IMG/VR virus record: IMGVR_UViG_3300029448_000243
Span: 2,244-30,849 of that record
Origin: a virus
Direction: 5' to 3' (one strand)
Length of the DNA stretch: 28,606 bases
Of the stretch, positions 17,591-24,391 are shown in pieces. The position numbers and the translations under genes are program-made. The stretch's first letter is position 1. Each line of letters begins with the position of its first letter. The notes below the pieces were generated by a model that saw only the letters and a list, made by a program, of their open reading frames with translations, was not told where the DNA came from and ran no database searches.

Positions 17591-17748
17591 GTTTTCTTTT
17601 TTCTTTTTTTTGCAGTTTTTGCTGCTTTTTTAAATTGTGCGTCAGTAGGCGAACCTTTAGAGCCTTTTTTTTTCATTTTTTCGCCTGAACCAGCTTTAAT
17701 TCTTTTTCTTTTTGCGTGAATATTTGCATATAGTCCTCTTTTAGCCAT
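17587..17748 (-). CDS. Lysine-rich small protein (53 aa)
   Basis: Short gene reading MAKRGLYANIHAKRKRIKAG at the start and ending in AAKTAKKRKKKT. Highly basic, without hydrophobic core. The 'MAKRGLYANIHAK' start is one I recall from many marine phages, including cyanophages, always as a small basic protein of unknown role near head genes. The ATG overlaps the previous stop (TAATG) and its stop overlaps the TTG of the next gene. Binding to DNA or packaging machinery is a plausible guess. Confidence 0.75.
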   Translation of the reverse strand: MAKRGLYANIHAKRKRIKAGSGEKMKKKGSKGSPTDAQFKKAAKTAKKRKKKT

Positions 17749-17840
17749 TATTTTTTACTCTTTTTCTTGTCTTTTTTCTTATTTTTTTTCTTTGGTCTTC
17801 CTACTTTACTGCCGTAAGTTCCTTTTCCCATTGGACACAT
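17748..17840 (-). CDS. Tiny basic protein with AT-hook-like core (30 aa)
   Basis: The product begins MCPMGKGTYGSKVGRPKKK and ends in alternating K, D and S. 'GRPKKK' resembles the core of an AT-hook, which binds the minor groove of AT-rich DNA. The same 'MGKGTYGSKVGRP' start recurs in phage structural operons as I recall. AGGA lies eight bases upstream of the ATG; an internal ATG at codon 4 is possible. It is coupled by TAATG to the next basic gene. Confidence 0.7.
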   Translation of the reverse strand: MCPMGKGTYGSKVGRPKKKNKKKDKKKSKK

Positions 17841-17850
17841 AATGTTTTTC

Positions 17851-18057
17851 CTATAAAAGTTTAAGTAATTCTGTAAATTTATCTGTCATTAATATAAATA
17901 TAACTAAAGCTCCCCAAATAACATATTTAAATCTAAAAACCTCAATCTTTACATCTCTCATATCTCTTTCAATATGTTGTAAGTGATTGTTTTTTATATC
18001 ATTAATGTCTTTTTTAATTAACTCTATTTCTATATTTAATTCGTTTAAGTCCCTCAT
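17851..18057 (-). CDS. Coiled-coil protein with one membrane segment (68 aa)
   Basis: Residues 1-43 are a charged heptad-like helix (LNELNIEIELIKKDINDIKN) and residues 44-60 a hydrophobic segment (YVIWGALVIFILMT), then a short tail. This resembles XhlA/hemolysin-type or holin-accessory proteins in layout. Its place among head genes is unusual for lysis, so a role at the membrane during assembly or ejection is also possible. The ATG overlaps the previous stop as ATGA. Confidence 0.6.
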   Translation of the reverse strand: MRDLNELNIEIELIKKDINDIKNNHLQHIERDMRDVKIEVFRFKYVIWGALVIFILMTDKFTELLKLL

Positions 18058-18212
18058 ACACGTCTACCAGTTACTTTTTTACCCAATGTTGTAAATGCTT
18101 TTGCAACTGCATCGTTTTGAGATAGCCCTTGACTCCTTAATTTTCTAACCATATTGCTGAATAATCTGTTGTATTCTGCTTTACTGTTTATTCTTTGTTT
18201 AAATGTGTTCAT
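18054..18212 (-). CDS. Small basic protein after portal (52 aa)
   Basis: Short gene reading MNTFKQRINSKAEYNRLFSN at the start and TTLGKKVTGRRV at the end. Helical and basic. It starts in the TAATG of the portal stop and ends in the ATGA of the coiled-coil gene, so it is firmly embedded in the operon, which is the main reason to accept it. No family recognised. Confidence 0.65.
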   Translation of the reverse strand: MNTFKQRINSKAEYNRLFSNMVRKLRSQGLSQNDAVAKAFTTLGKKVTGRRV

Positions 18213-20245
18213 TACTGTGGCCCTATACCTACTGGTCTTCCTTGTGCAGCTTCTAAAGCAAGTTCTGCTTTGTTTATCTCCATCTGTTGTTTTTTAAGTT
18301 CTAACTCTTGTTGTTTTATTGCTAATTCTACTGTTGCCATATCTTTTTCTAGTTTAAGTTTAGCTGTAGCTAATTGTGTATCTATTTGTAGCTTCTGAAC
18401 CTCAATTTGTGCTTTTTGAGTAGCTATTTTCTCGTCAATACTCGGTTGAGGAGGAGGTGGTGGTGGCATATTTGCTGGATTAGTTATAAATTGGTCAGGA
18501 TTAGAATAACCTGACTGTTGTATAAACTCAGAAATAGTATTATAAATGTTTTCTGTAGTTACCATAGTCCCCATTCCACCATTTTCTATTAATTTTTGTA
18601 AAATATTCATAATTGCAGAGGTTGTTTGCATTTTAGATTGATGATTTCCACTACCAATGCCTACGTTTACAGTACAATTAAGTTTTTCTTTCCAGCGAGA
18701 AACGTCTAAAGGCACAAACTTGTTGTTTAGGTAAACAATTTTTTTTCTATCTTCATATTTTTGTACTAAGTTATAAATACTTCTAAATACATCTTTTATG
18801 CCTGTTTCAGCAAACATACGAGCTATTAACTCTACTCTTTGCATAGCAGACTCTGTTGCTGCTGATATAGCTCCTGACGTTACATGAGATGTTAGCACAT
18901 CAGGGTTTAATCCTTGCGACATTTTAGATACACCTGACCTTTCTTCTCTAATTCCGTCTAGATATTGCACCATTTGAAAGGCATATGGTTGTATTTGTGG
19001 TGTAGGAAGTGGTGTAACAGCGTTAGGAGACCTCATTCTAACGATTCCACCCGGTCTAGACGTTAATAAGTCGTCTAATTCTACTTGTCCTGCTAATACT
19101 GCATATCTTGCGTTGTTAGTTAGATACATATTGTCTAAAAGATTACGCATTATTGTAGATTTTATTAATTGTATGTCAGAAACTGTGTCTGCAATACTCA
19201 TTCCATAAAATTTATGAGGAATTGGTAATGGGCAAATAGTAGAAAACGGAATCATGTCTATTTCTTCGTTATCTAGTATTACATTACCACCTTTTGTAAT
19301 TTTTCTTAATTCTGCTATGCCGTCTCCGTTATAATCTATATTCATATAACATTCTTCTATCCAAACGGCTCTTGTTGCACCTGTTCCCTCGTCTGAAGGC
19401 ATACTTTCGTCATCATAACTAAATCTTGCAAGTCTTTCTTCGTCCCATTCTCCTTGAGAAGACGAATATGTAGGTAAATTATCTACAATATTTTTGTCAT
19501 AACCTTCAGAAATCAAATCAGATACTGTTTTTTTAACTCTATGACACACAAAACTAGCAGATTCTAAATCTACTGCTCGTCTTGATACTAAAAATTCTTC
19601 AGGAGGTACGGAAACTACCTTAACTTGTCCATAATTCTTTGTACACTTAACTTTAACGTCATGTTGTACAACAGCAGGGCTAATTAAGTTGCCAAAATCA
19701 TCTACTTGCTGTTTTTCTATTTGATTTTCTGTGTGTTCTAATACCTCTAGCTCATCATTAGCTAAAATAGACTGATATTCGATATCTGTAAGATTTTCGT
19801 AATTTTCTGTTGTTACTTTCTTGTTTTCTTCCCAATAATGTTTGACTATTCCTGTTTTGCTTATCAACGCATCTTTAAAAGCGTCATATAAGACCTTAAA
19901 GCCGTTATTTTGCTTGTTAAAGACATAATTAACATAGTCAGTAGCCTGTTTAGCCATTTCTATGTCTTCAGGGCCTTGTGGCTCAAATTCAGCTATATTG
20001 TTATGCGTTGTAAATATACGCATAAGACTAGGCATAATGTATTCGATAGTATCTCTTACATCGGTTGTTACTATTTCTGACCTACCATCAATTTCGTTGC
20101 CAAAAGGCTCTCCTAAATAGTATTTCATAGCTTCTTCTCGTTGGTGTGAGAGTTCGCTGCTCATATGTCCAGTAGATGATTCTATTTCTGACGATAATTT
20201 AGCAATTAATTCGTCTTCGGTCATTTTTTTGTATTTTTTTACCAT
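18212..20245 (-). CDS. Portal protein, P22-like (677 aa)
   Basis: The portal forms the dodecameric ring through which DNA enters the head. The start (MTEDELIAKLSSEIESSTGHM, then REEAMKYYLGEPFGNEIDGRSEIV with TTDVRDTIEYIMPSLMRIF) is typical of the P22-like portal family, and the length is close to that of P22 gp1 (725 aa). Middle motifs include IVKHYWEE and IPFSTICPLPIPHKFYGMSI. The C-terminus after a run of six prolines is a long charged coiled coil (residues about 595-670), probably the barrel that reaches into the head. It lies nine bases after the terminase stop, with AGGAAAA as ribosome-binding site. Confidence 0.85.
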   Translation of the reverse strand: MVKKYKKMTEDELIAKLSSEIESSTGHMSSELSHQREEAMKYYLGEPFGNEIDGRSEIVTTDVRDTIEYIMPSLMRIFTTHNNIAEFEPQGPEDIEMAKQATDYVNYVFNKQNNGFKVLYDAFKDALISKTGIVKHYWEENKKVTTENYENLTDIEYQSILANDELEVLEHTENQIEKQQVDDFGNLISPAVVQHDVKVKCTKNYGQVKVVSVPPEEFLVSRRAVDLESASFVCHRVKKTVSDLISEGYDKNIVDNLPTYSSSQGEWDEERLARFSYDDESMPSDEGTGATRAVWIEECYMNIDYNGDGIAELRKITKGGNVILDNEEIDMIPFSTICPLPIPHKFYGMSIADTVSDIQLIKSTIMRNLLDNMYLTNNARYAVLAGQVELDDLLTSRPGGIVRMRSPNAVTPLPTPQIQPYAFQMVQYLDGIREERSGVSKMSQGLNPDVLTSHVTSGAISAATESAMQRVELIARMFAETGIKDVFRSIYNLVQKYEDRKKIVYLNNKFVPLDVSRWKEKLNCTVNVGIGSGNHQSKMQTTSAIMNILQKLIENGGMGTMVTTENIYNTISEFIQQSGYSNPDQFITNPANMPPPPPPQPSIDEKIATQKAQIEVQKLQIDTQLATAKLKLEKDMATVELAIKQQELELKKQQMEINKAELALEAAQGRPVGIGPQ

Positions 20246-20254
20246 TATTTTCCT

Positions 20255-21673
20255 TTAAACTATTGATATATCAGGCCCTAACCTGCCTTTTGTATGCCAT
20301 TTTGATGTTTCTGTGTCTGCGTGTCTTAGGCTCATAGTTGCATATCTAGTAGCCGACATTAAATCGTCTTTTAATTTTACTAATTTACCATCTTTACGAT
20401 GATACATACGAAACTCTTGAAACCAATCGTATAGAGTATTAAAAACCTTAAATCTTCCTGTTTCCATTCGATTCAACATTTCCATTAATCCGGGTTCTAC
20501 CGAGTTTCCTCCCTTATTTTCTCCCAATGCAGGTGGATTTTCAAAGTGAAAAGGCATCATATTGACTCTAGCTTCCCTATATTGCTCTGCTAATGTCTTA
20601 CCCGAGCCTTTATCATGCTGATATCCGTCATGTGGCCATACTATTGGTATATAATGACTCCCTTCTCTTTCGTTTATATGACTTGCGTGATAGCTAGGTA
20701 TCTGTTTACTCATGCTATAACAGTCATAGACGTAAACAATATCCTCATCTCTATCCCAAGCCAACCAAGCTACTGCTGTAGGGTGGTCATAACCGAAGTC
20801 TAGTCCTGCGATTCTAGCGAAATGCTCTGGTATAGTGAAGGGTTCACAAGCTAGACTCTCCTCTAGGATAGGGAAAACGAGTCCACTACCTATTGTCGGA
20901 ATCCCTTTAGACCTCATTTCTCTCTCATGTGGAGGTAATGCTGCCAAAATCTGCTCTTTCATATCCTCTGTTAGATGACTAGCGTCTTCCCAACCTGCCG
21001 ATATTAAAGCCTGTTTAGGTCTTAATTCTGTTGTAAAATTCTGTACTACCTCTGTCATGCCTGATTCAGGGGTAAATGTCATGTAAACCTGCCCTTGTCT
21101 GTCTAGGGTACGAGTAATACATTGTGAATAGATATCCTGTGCTGGTTCTTCGTCTAACCAAACCAAATCTATAGACTCCCCCATAAATTTTTCAGCACCC
21201 ATTTCATAGGCTTTAAAGGCTACTCTTGACCAACCACCCGATGAATGTTTAACCAATACGGAGGAATGTGCGTTTGGTACACCGGGTTTTCTAGTCGTTT
21301 CGCCAATTAAGTGTTTTGGTATACTACCTTTACCCCTATCTCTAGGATTATCAGGTTGCCCAAATAACTCGCTTTGGCAGATATCTCTTGTGGTTTCATT
21401 GGACGCACCACATACCCAAGCCCGAATGGGCTTTAAAAATTTTTTTCCTTCCCACCAATCAGGGTATAATCCCGTCAAATGTATTGCCATTTCCATAGCA
21501 CCCACATAACTCTTACCTACCCTATTTGCCGCCATCAGTAATCTTTGATTAGCTTCTGCTCCAGCTTCGTGGAAACTCTTTTGAAATTTATAGGGTTTGT
21601 AGTAATTAAGTCTGTTTTCTTCGTGCCGTTTCTTTAGCGTTGTGAGTATTTCTTGTATTTTCTCTTGGCTCAT
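20255..21673 (-). CDS. terL: Terminase large subunit (472 aa)
   Basis: This is the packaging motor. An ATPase domain carries a Walker A (residues 48-55, AANRVGKS) and a Walker B (168-175, IDLVWLDEE), then the FTPESG coupling region near 200. The nuclease domain has an RNase-H-like acidic set: D292 in AGLDFGYD, D349 in PHDG, and D436/D437 in KLKDDLMSATRYA. The stretch AGWEDASHLTED (226-237) is typical of this family. Length is normal. The ribosome-binding site is weak. No small-subunit gene lies next to it; upstream is a 513-base noncoding stretch. Confidence 0.9.
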   Translation of the reverse strand: MSQEKIQEILTTLKKRHEENRLNYYKPYKFQKSFHEAGAEANQRLLMAANRVGKSYVGAMEMAIHLTGLYPDWWEGKKFLKPIRAWVCGASNETTRDICQSELFGQPDNPRDRGKGSIPKHLIGETTRKPGVPNAHSSVLVKHSSGGWSRVAFKAYEMGAEKFMGESIDLVWLDEEPAQDIYSQCITRTLDRQGQVYMTFTPESGMTEVVQNFTTELRPKQALISAGWEDASHLTEDMKEQILAALPPHEREMRSKGIPTIGSGLVFPILEESLACEPFTIPEHFARIAGLDFGYDHPTAVAWLAWDRDEDIVYVYDCYSMSKQIPSYHASHINEREGSHYIPIVWPHDGYQHDKGSGKTLAEQYREARVNMMPFHFENPPALGENKGGNSVEPGLMEMLNRMETGRFKVFNTLYDWFQEFRMYHRKDGKLVKLKDDLMSATRYATMSLRHADTETSKWHTKGRLGPDISIV

Positions 21674-21905
21674 ATTTTATGCACAATAATCCACTTCTAA
21701 ATATAACACTTTTTTTTGTATCATATCAAGTTTTTTATAACAATATTAGTAGATGCTTATGGTCTTATATTTCCCACCATAGCGTGAGGTGAACGAAGGT
21801 GTTTGTGTTTATGTATGAGAGGGGGTGTGGGTGTGATTGATATTTAGGAATTGTAATCATGGAATAATTTTTGGTTATTGTTTAATTAATTTTTATTCTG
21901 CAAGA

Positions 21906-21914
21906 TTTATATCA
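21906..21914 (-). promoter_or_regulatory. Candidate late promoter (extended -10)
   Basis: The minus strand reads TGATATAAA, an extended -10. The -35 region is poor (TATAGC). The GTTAAC palindrome at 21967-21976 has its centre about 72 bp upstream of the predicted start near 21899. Weak -35 plus an upstream site would fit activator dependence. Confidence 0.35.
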
Positions 21915-21966
21915 GGGTAAAGTGCGTGGCTATAAACTATTCATTCACTACGTATTTAATTCTTAC

Positions 21967-21976
21967 GTGTTAACAA
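21967..21976. promoter_or_regulatory. GTTAAC palindrome copy 1 (GTGTTAACAA)
   Basis: Intergenic, upstream of the candidate late promoter of the terminase operon. It matches 9 of 10 positions of GTGTTAACAC. Confidence 0.55.
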
Positions 21977-22112
21977 TCTAATTATAATTTATTAATGTTT
22001 TATAGTTATATCTGTCTAAAGAATAATTAACTAAAGGATTTCTGCGACTTATGAATCTTTATATTTTCATTAGACCACTATAATAAAAACTTGATACGTA
22101 TTTAAATATTAA

Positions 22113-22122
22113 ATGTTAACAC
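22113..22122. promoter_or_regulatory. GTTAAC palindrome copy 2 (ATGTTAACAC)
   Basis: Intergenic, 15 bases beyond the terminator U-run of the SprT-like gene. No good promoter could be matched to it on either strand. Confidence 0.5.
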
Positions 22123-22136
22123 GTTAAATTTAAAAC

Positions 22137-22170
22137 AAAAAAAAAGAGCATTAAATTAATAATGCTCTTT
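22137..22170 (-). terminator. Intrinsic terminator of the SprT-like gene
   Basis: AAAGAGCATTA and TAATGCTCTTT form a perfect 11-bp stem with a 6-base loop. On the minus strand a run of nine T follows. It lies 17 bases after the SprT-like stop, so this gene is transcribed alone. It also insulates the late operon from read-through. Confidence 0.85.
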
Positions 22171-22186
22171 AGTTTTCCGTTATGTA

Positions 22187-23275
22187 TTATTTGTTAAACG
22201 GATTAGGTTCTAATGGTTTTTGTGGTTTTGTTGTTTCAACCATTTCAGTAGAGTCTTGATTTTCGTAATCTGTCCCTGCGTGATTACATTCCCATTTAAC
22301 ATTTGTATGTTTTGCGTTTTGATTAGTCACAGAGAATCTGCTTCCACAAGTTTCGCATTTGTATGTTTTTGTTTTACAAATTCTTTTCTTGCTTTCCCAA
22401 TTCCATTCAGTGAATAACCATTTCTTTCCCTCTTTGATAACGTCTTTAAACATAATATCAAAATCATCGTTAGGTTTAGTGCTAGTAAAATCTTTTCCCG
22501 ATTTACCACCAACACCATCAAGACCAACGGCTTTCGCAATTCTCTTGAACTCTTTCCCGTGTGAGCTTTTGCAATTATCTGTCGCATGAACTAACTCATG
22601 AACAAGAACTTCTAAAAAGTCATAAAAGTTTTTTACTGACCATTTAACTTTTTTCTTTTCTTCATCATGATAGAGAGTATCAATATTTACGTGTATTTGT
22701 GTCATTTTTTTATTTTGCTTGTCGCAAGATTTAGTATAACAATTTCCGAGAACTTTTGATTTTCCTCTGCTTGATATATGAGATAAAGAAACATTTATAT
22801 CAGACGGATTGAAAGTGTCTGTTGATTTATCTAAAAATATTTTAGATATCATTGGAAGAATCTTATCTATTATTTTTTGTCTAATAATATGTTCAGATTC
22901 TTTCACTTTAGATTTTGATATTTCTCTTTCTTTGTTGTTTTCTATATTATGATATTTTCTAACGTATTTAGTAATTAAAATATCATCTTTTCTATGTTGA
23001 GGATAATCTTTATTAATATAAAATTTATCCCCGAACTGTCCGAAGAATTTAGCAAGATTATATTTGCCGTCTTCTTCTAAATGTGCAAGAAAATCATTCA
23101 CAAGATTCATATCAATTCTCTTATTGAGAAATTTTTTGAACTTGTCATTTTCTCCTGCGATTGATTGAATTATGTTTAACCCTTTAACTCTCGGCTTGTT
23201 AGACGGATTATTAAAAGGAGCATAATTTTTATAATCGCTTTTTCTTTCTGTTTTTTTTCTTTCTGCTATTTTCAT
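22187..23275 (-). CDS. SprT-like zinc metalloprotease (362 aa)
   Basis: The catalytic motif is HELVH at residues 226-230, with the third zinc ligand in SSHGKEF (H239), as in the SprT/Spartan family. A C-terminal zinc ribbon follows (C307, C310, C330, with H332 nearby), also typical. Spartan proteases cut proteins crosslinked to DNA; phage members may free blocked replication forks or cut host DNA-bound proteins. The first 150 residues are charged and helical and not recognised. The ATG has AGGAAG nine bases upstream; that site touches a perfect parS sequence, so ParB binding could affect expression. The gene has its own terminator and is monocistronic. Confidence 0.8.
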   Translation of the reverse strand: MKIAERKKTERKSDYKNYAPFNNPSNKPRVKGLNIIQSIAGENDKFKKFLNKRIDMNLVNDFLAHLEEDGKYNLAKFFGQFGDKFYINKDYPQHRKDDILITKYVRKYHNIENNKEREISKSKVKESEHIIRQKIIDKILPMISKIFLDKSTDTFNPSDINVSLSHISSRGKSKVLGNCYTKSCDKQNKKMTQIHVNIDTLYHDEEKKKVKWSVKNFYDFLEVLVHELVHATDNCKSSHGKEFKRIAKAVGLDGVGGKSGKDFTSTKPNDDFDIMFKDVIKEGKKWLFTEWNWESKKRICKTKTYKCETCGSRFSVTNQNAKHTNVKWECNHAGTDYENQDSTEMVETTKPQKPLEPNPFNK

Positions 23276-23287
23276 TTTGTTTCTTCC

Positions 23288-23303
23288 TGTTTCACGTGAA
23301 ACA
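23288..23303. promoter_or_regulatory. parS: Perfect parS site (ParB-binding)
   Basis: TGTTTCACGTGAAACA is a perfect 16-bp palindrome and is identical to the chromosomal parS consensus of most bacteria, including alphaproteobacteria. ParB-CTP clamps load at this sequence and slide along DNA. No parA or parB gene is in the window, so host ParB is the likely partner. It overlaps by one base the Shine-Dalgarno site of the SprT-like gene (23283-23288). It is the only copy seen here. Confidence 0.85.
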
Positions 23304-23330
23304 TTTATTAATTAGATAAAATCACTTTAT

Positions 23331-23344
23331 CTATACTAGTATAG
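23331..23344. promoter_or_regulatory. 14-bp palindrome, possible operator
   Basis: CTATACTAGTATAG is a perfect palindrome upstream of the SprT-like gene. Its ATACT/AGTAT arms are shared with the 20-bp palindrome 62 bases away. It includes TATACT on the minus strand, a possible -10 with a poor -35, so it may be an operator over the promoter. Confidence 0.45.
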
Positions 23345-23374
23345 TATCAAACTTTAAACAGATTTAAAAGCTTT

Positions 23375-23384
23375 ATGTTAACTA
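23375..23384. promoter_or_regulatory. GTTAAC palindrome copy 3 (ATGTTAACTA)
   Basis: A weaker copy that lies almost midway between the two ATACT/AGTAT palindromes upstream of the SprT-like gene. Confidence 0.4.
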
Positions 23385-23405
23385 TTTTTATTTGAATACG
23401 GGTTT

Positions 23406-23425
23406 ATACTATATATATATAGTAT
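23406..23425. repeat. 20-bp AT palindrome
   Basis: The arms ATACT and AGTAT enclose ten alternating A and T bases. It is a perfect palindrome that could extrude as a cruciform or bind a dimeric protein, and it begins a long stretch of almost pure A and T. Confidence 0.5.
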
Positions 23426-23469
23426 TAAATAATTTAAATATTGAAATTAAATTAAATAATGCTTGACTT

Positions 23470-23609
23470 TTGTAGAACGTCAAAAATGAGCCGATAAGGA
23501 GCTTACAGAAGATTGAAACCTTTAAGGTATAATCATACACGGGCTATTGTAAAACGTCCATTTTGAGCATGATTTCGAGCCACGTAAAATCAATGACTTA
23601 CAGAGGATT
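23470..23609 (+). repeat. Two-copy imperfect direct repeat
   Basis: Unit 1 (23470-23514) and unit 2 (23548-23609) share two blocks in the same order: TTGTARAACGTC...GAGC at the start and CTTACAGARGATT at the end. The spacer between blocks is 10 bases in one unit and 28 in the other. Conserved ends with a variable middle suggest paired protein sites or related small structured RNAs. Confidence 0.45.
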
Positions 23610-23708
23610 TTTATTTAGTAATATTTTAGAAAGTCAAACTTTATTTTATTTATATTTTACGTTTTACTGTTTACTATTATTTTAATCTATGCCGTGTTTA
23701 AAATTGAA

Positions 23709-23718
23709 ATGTTAACAC
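23709..23718. promoter_or_regulatory. GTTAAC palindrome copy 4 (ATGTTAACAC)
   Basis: Intergenic, upstream of the plus-strand gene trio. It has a tail of A and T with ATCA about 16 bases on, like copies 5, 7 and 8. Confidence 0.5.
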
Positions 23719-23779
23719 TAAAAATTTAATCACATGAGCAAGAACAATATCAAGAGCAAGTAATGTATTTAAAAATTTT

Positions 23780-23805
23780 ATGTTAACACTAAAAAAATAA
23801 ATCAT
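23780..23805 (+). repeat. 26-bp extended GTTAAC repeat, copy A (palindrome copy 5)
   Basis: ATGTTAACAC followed by three variable bases and AAAAATAAATCAT. The same 26-base layout recurs at 25081 and 25496 without gaps. It lies about 100 bases upstream of the first plus-strand gene. Confidence 0.6.
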
Positions 23806-23905
23806 TATTATTATAAAATAAAAGTTTAAATTCTTACTAATTAATTGTAGAATTATATTAATGATTGAGTGATTTAATCATGCTAATTAAATAAAAGGTA
23901 AATAT

Positions 23906-24163
23906 ATGAATATTGACAATTTAAAAGTATCAGAAAGAGGAAGCAATTATTTTGTATTATCAGATAATAAATGTTCACGTCTTTATAGCTACAATTCATT
24001 AATAGCTATTAAATTCTATGACGGCAAGACTTTTCTTGATAATAAAACATGGGATTACTCTTTGACAACAGGAAAGCATAGAAATGCTTTTCTAGGAGAA
24101 GATAAAAAAATCACATCTTACAAAATCAAAGAGGGTATATATCAACTTAAAGACTTGAATTAA
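23906..24163 (+). CDS. Small conserved-type phage protein (85 aa)
   Basis: The sequence has a strand-rich core: YFVLSDNKCSRLYSYNSLIAIKF, then KTFLDNKTWDYSLTTGKHRNAFLG and a closing KIKEGIYQLKDL. The 'SYNSLIA...K.W..S.TT.KH...FLG' layout recurs in small early phage proteins of unknown function. AAAGG lies eight bases upstream of the ATG. It is the first of three plus-strand genes, against the direction of all others in the window, and follows two GTTAAC palindromes. Confidence 0.7.
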   Translation: MNIDNLKVSERGSNYFVLSDNKCSRLYSYNSLIAIKFYDGKTFLDNKTWDYSLTTGKHRNAFLGEDKKITSYKIKEGIYQLKDLN

Positions 24164-24170
24164 AAATTAA

Positions 24171-24180
24171 GTGTTAACAA
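24171..24180. promoter_or_regulatory. GTTAAC palindrome copy 6 (GTGTTAACAA)
   Basis: Lies eight bases after the stop of the first plus-strand gene and about 53 bases before the next start, with an A/T tail like the 26-bp repeats. Confidence 0.5.
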
Positions 24181-24232
24181 ATAAAAAATAAAGGAATGAT
24201 TTAACGGGCATGGAAGCCTAAGAGGGATAAAC

Positions 24233-24391
24233 ATGAAAGTAGAAGAAAAAATAGAAAAGAACATAGAAAAAACATTGAGAAAATTAGGTCGAGCAGTGAC
24301 TAGTCTTGATTGCTTAGAAGCTTATTCGGATTTACAAAGATTTTGCACTCATTACGAATTACAGAAAAAAAGCGAGAAAGAAAATGAATAA
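24233..24391 (+). CDS. Small helical protein (52 aa)
   Basis: Short gene reading MKVEEKIEKNIEKTLRKLGR at the start and YELQKKSEKENE at the end. It is mostly amphipathic helix with two cysteines (DCLEAYSDLQRFC). A good ribosome-binding site (AGAGGG, eight bases upstream) supports the start. It overlaps the next gene by eight bases (ATGAATAA), so the two are probably coupled. No family recognised. Confidence 0.65.
   Translation: MKVEEKIEKNIEKTLRKLGRAVTSLDCLEAYSDLQRFCTHYELQKKSEKENE

Larger units (their letters stand above)
21674..22186 (-). other. Noncoding region upstream of terminase
   Basis: No convincing gene is present. It holds two GTTAAC palindromes (21967-21976, 22113-22122), a candidate late promoter (21906-21914), a G-rich plus-strand tract at 21818-21836 that is unusual for this DNA, and the terminator of the SprT-like gene (22137-22170). 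A 15-codon reading frame just before terminase lacks a ribosome-binding site. The late transcript probably begins here, giving a leader of over 200 bases. A packaging start site is also possible. Confidence 0.6.
23276..23905. other. Divergent noncoding region, candidate replication origin
   Basis: No gene is visible in these 630 bases between divergent genes. From left to right it holds a parS site (23288-23303), a 14-bp palindrome CTATACTAGTATAG (23331-23344), a GTTAAC palindrome (23375-23384), a 20-bp AT palindrome (23406-23425), a very AT-rich stretch to about 23460, a two-copy imperfect repeat (23470-23609), and two more GTTAAC palindromes (23709 and 23780). AT-rich unwinding DNA next to repeats and a partition site is how an origin may look, but no DnaA box was found. 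Confidence 0.4.

Noticed and set aside
21676-21731. 15-codon frame just before terminase
   Set aside because: No ribosome-binding site and no recognisable product.
22327-22587. Minus-strand frame inside the SprT-like gene
   Set aside because: Fully inside a well-supported gene in another frame, with low-complexity content and no start signal.
23528-23533. TATAAT on the plus strand as a promoter for the 23906 gene
   Set aside because: A perfect -10 hexamer, but no acceptable -35 or extended -10, and it is nearly 380 bases from the gene.
23540-23585. tRNA-like look of GGGCTATTG...TTTCGAGCC
   Set aside because: No cloverleaf, no anticodon arm and no proper T-arm could be formed.
23470-23609. 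CRISPR array
   Set aside because: Only two imperfect units, with the variation inside the unit and no regular spacer.
24210-24221. Three-codon frame ATG GAA GCC TAA as a leader peptide
   Set aside because: Too short and without a ribosome-binding site or attenuator hairpin.
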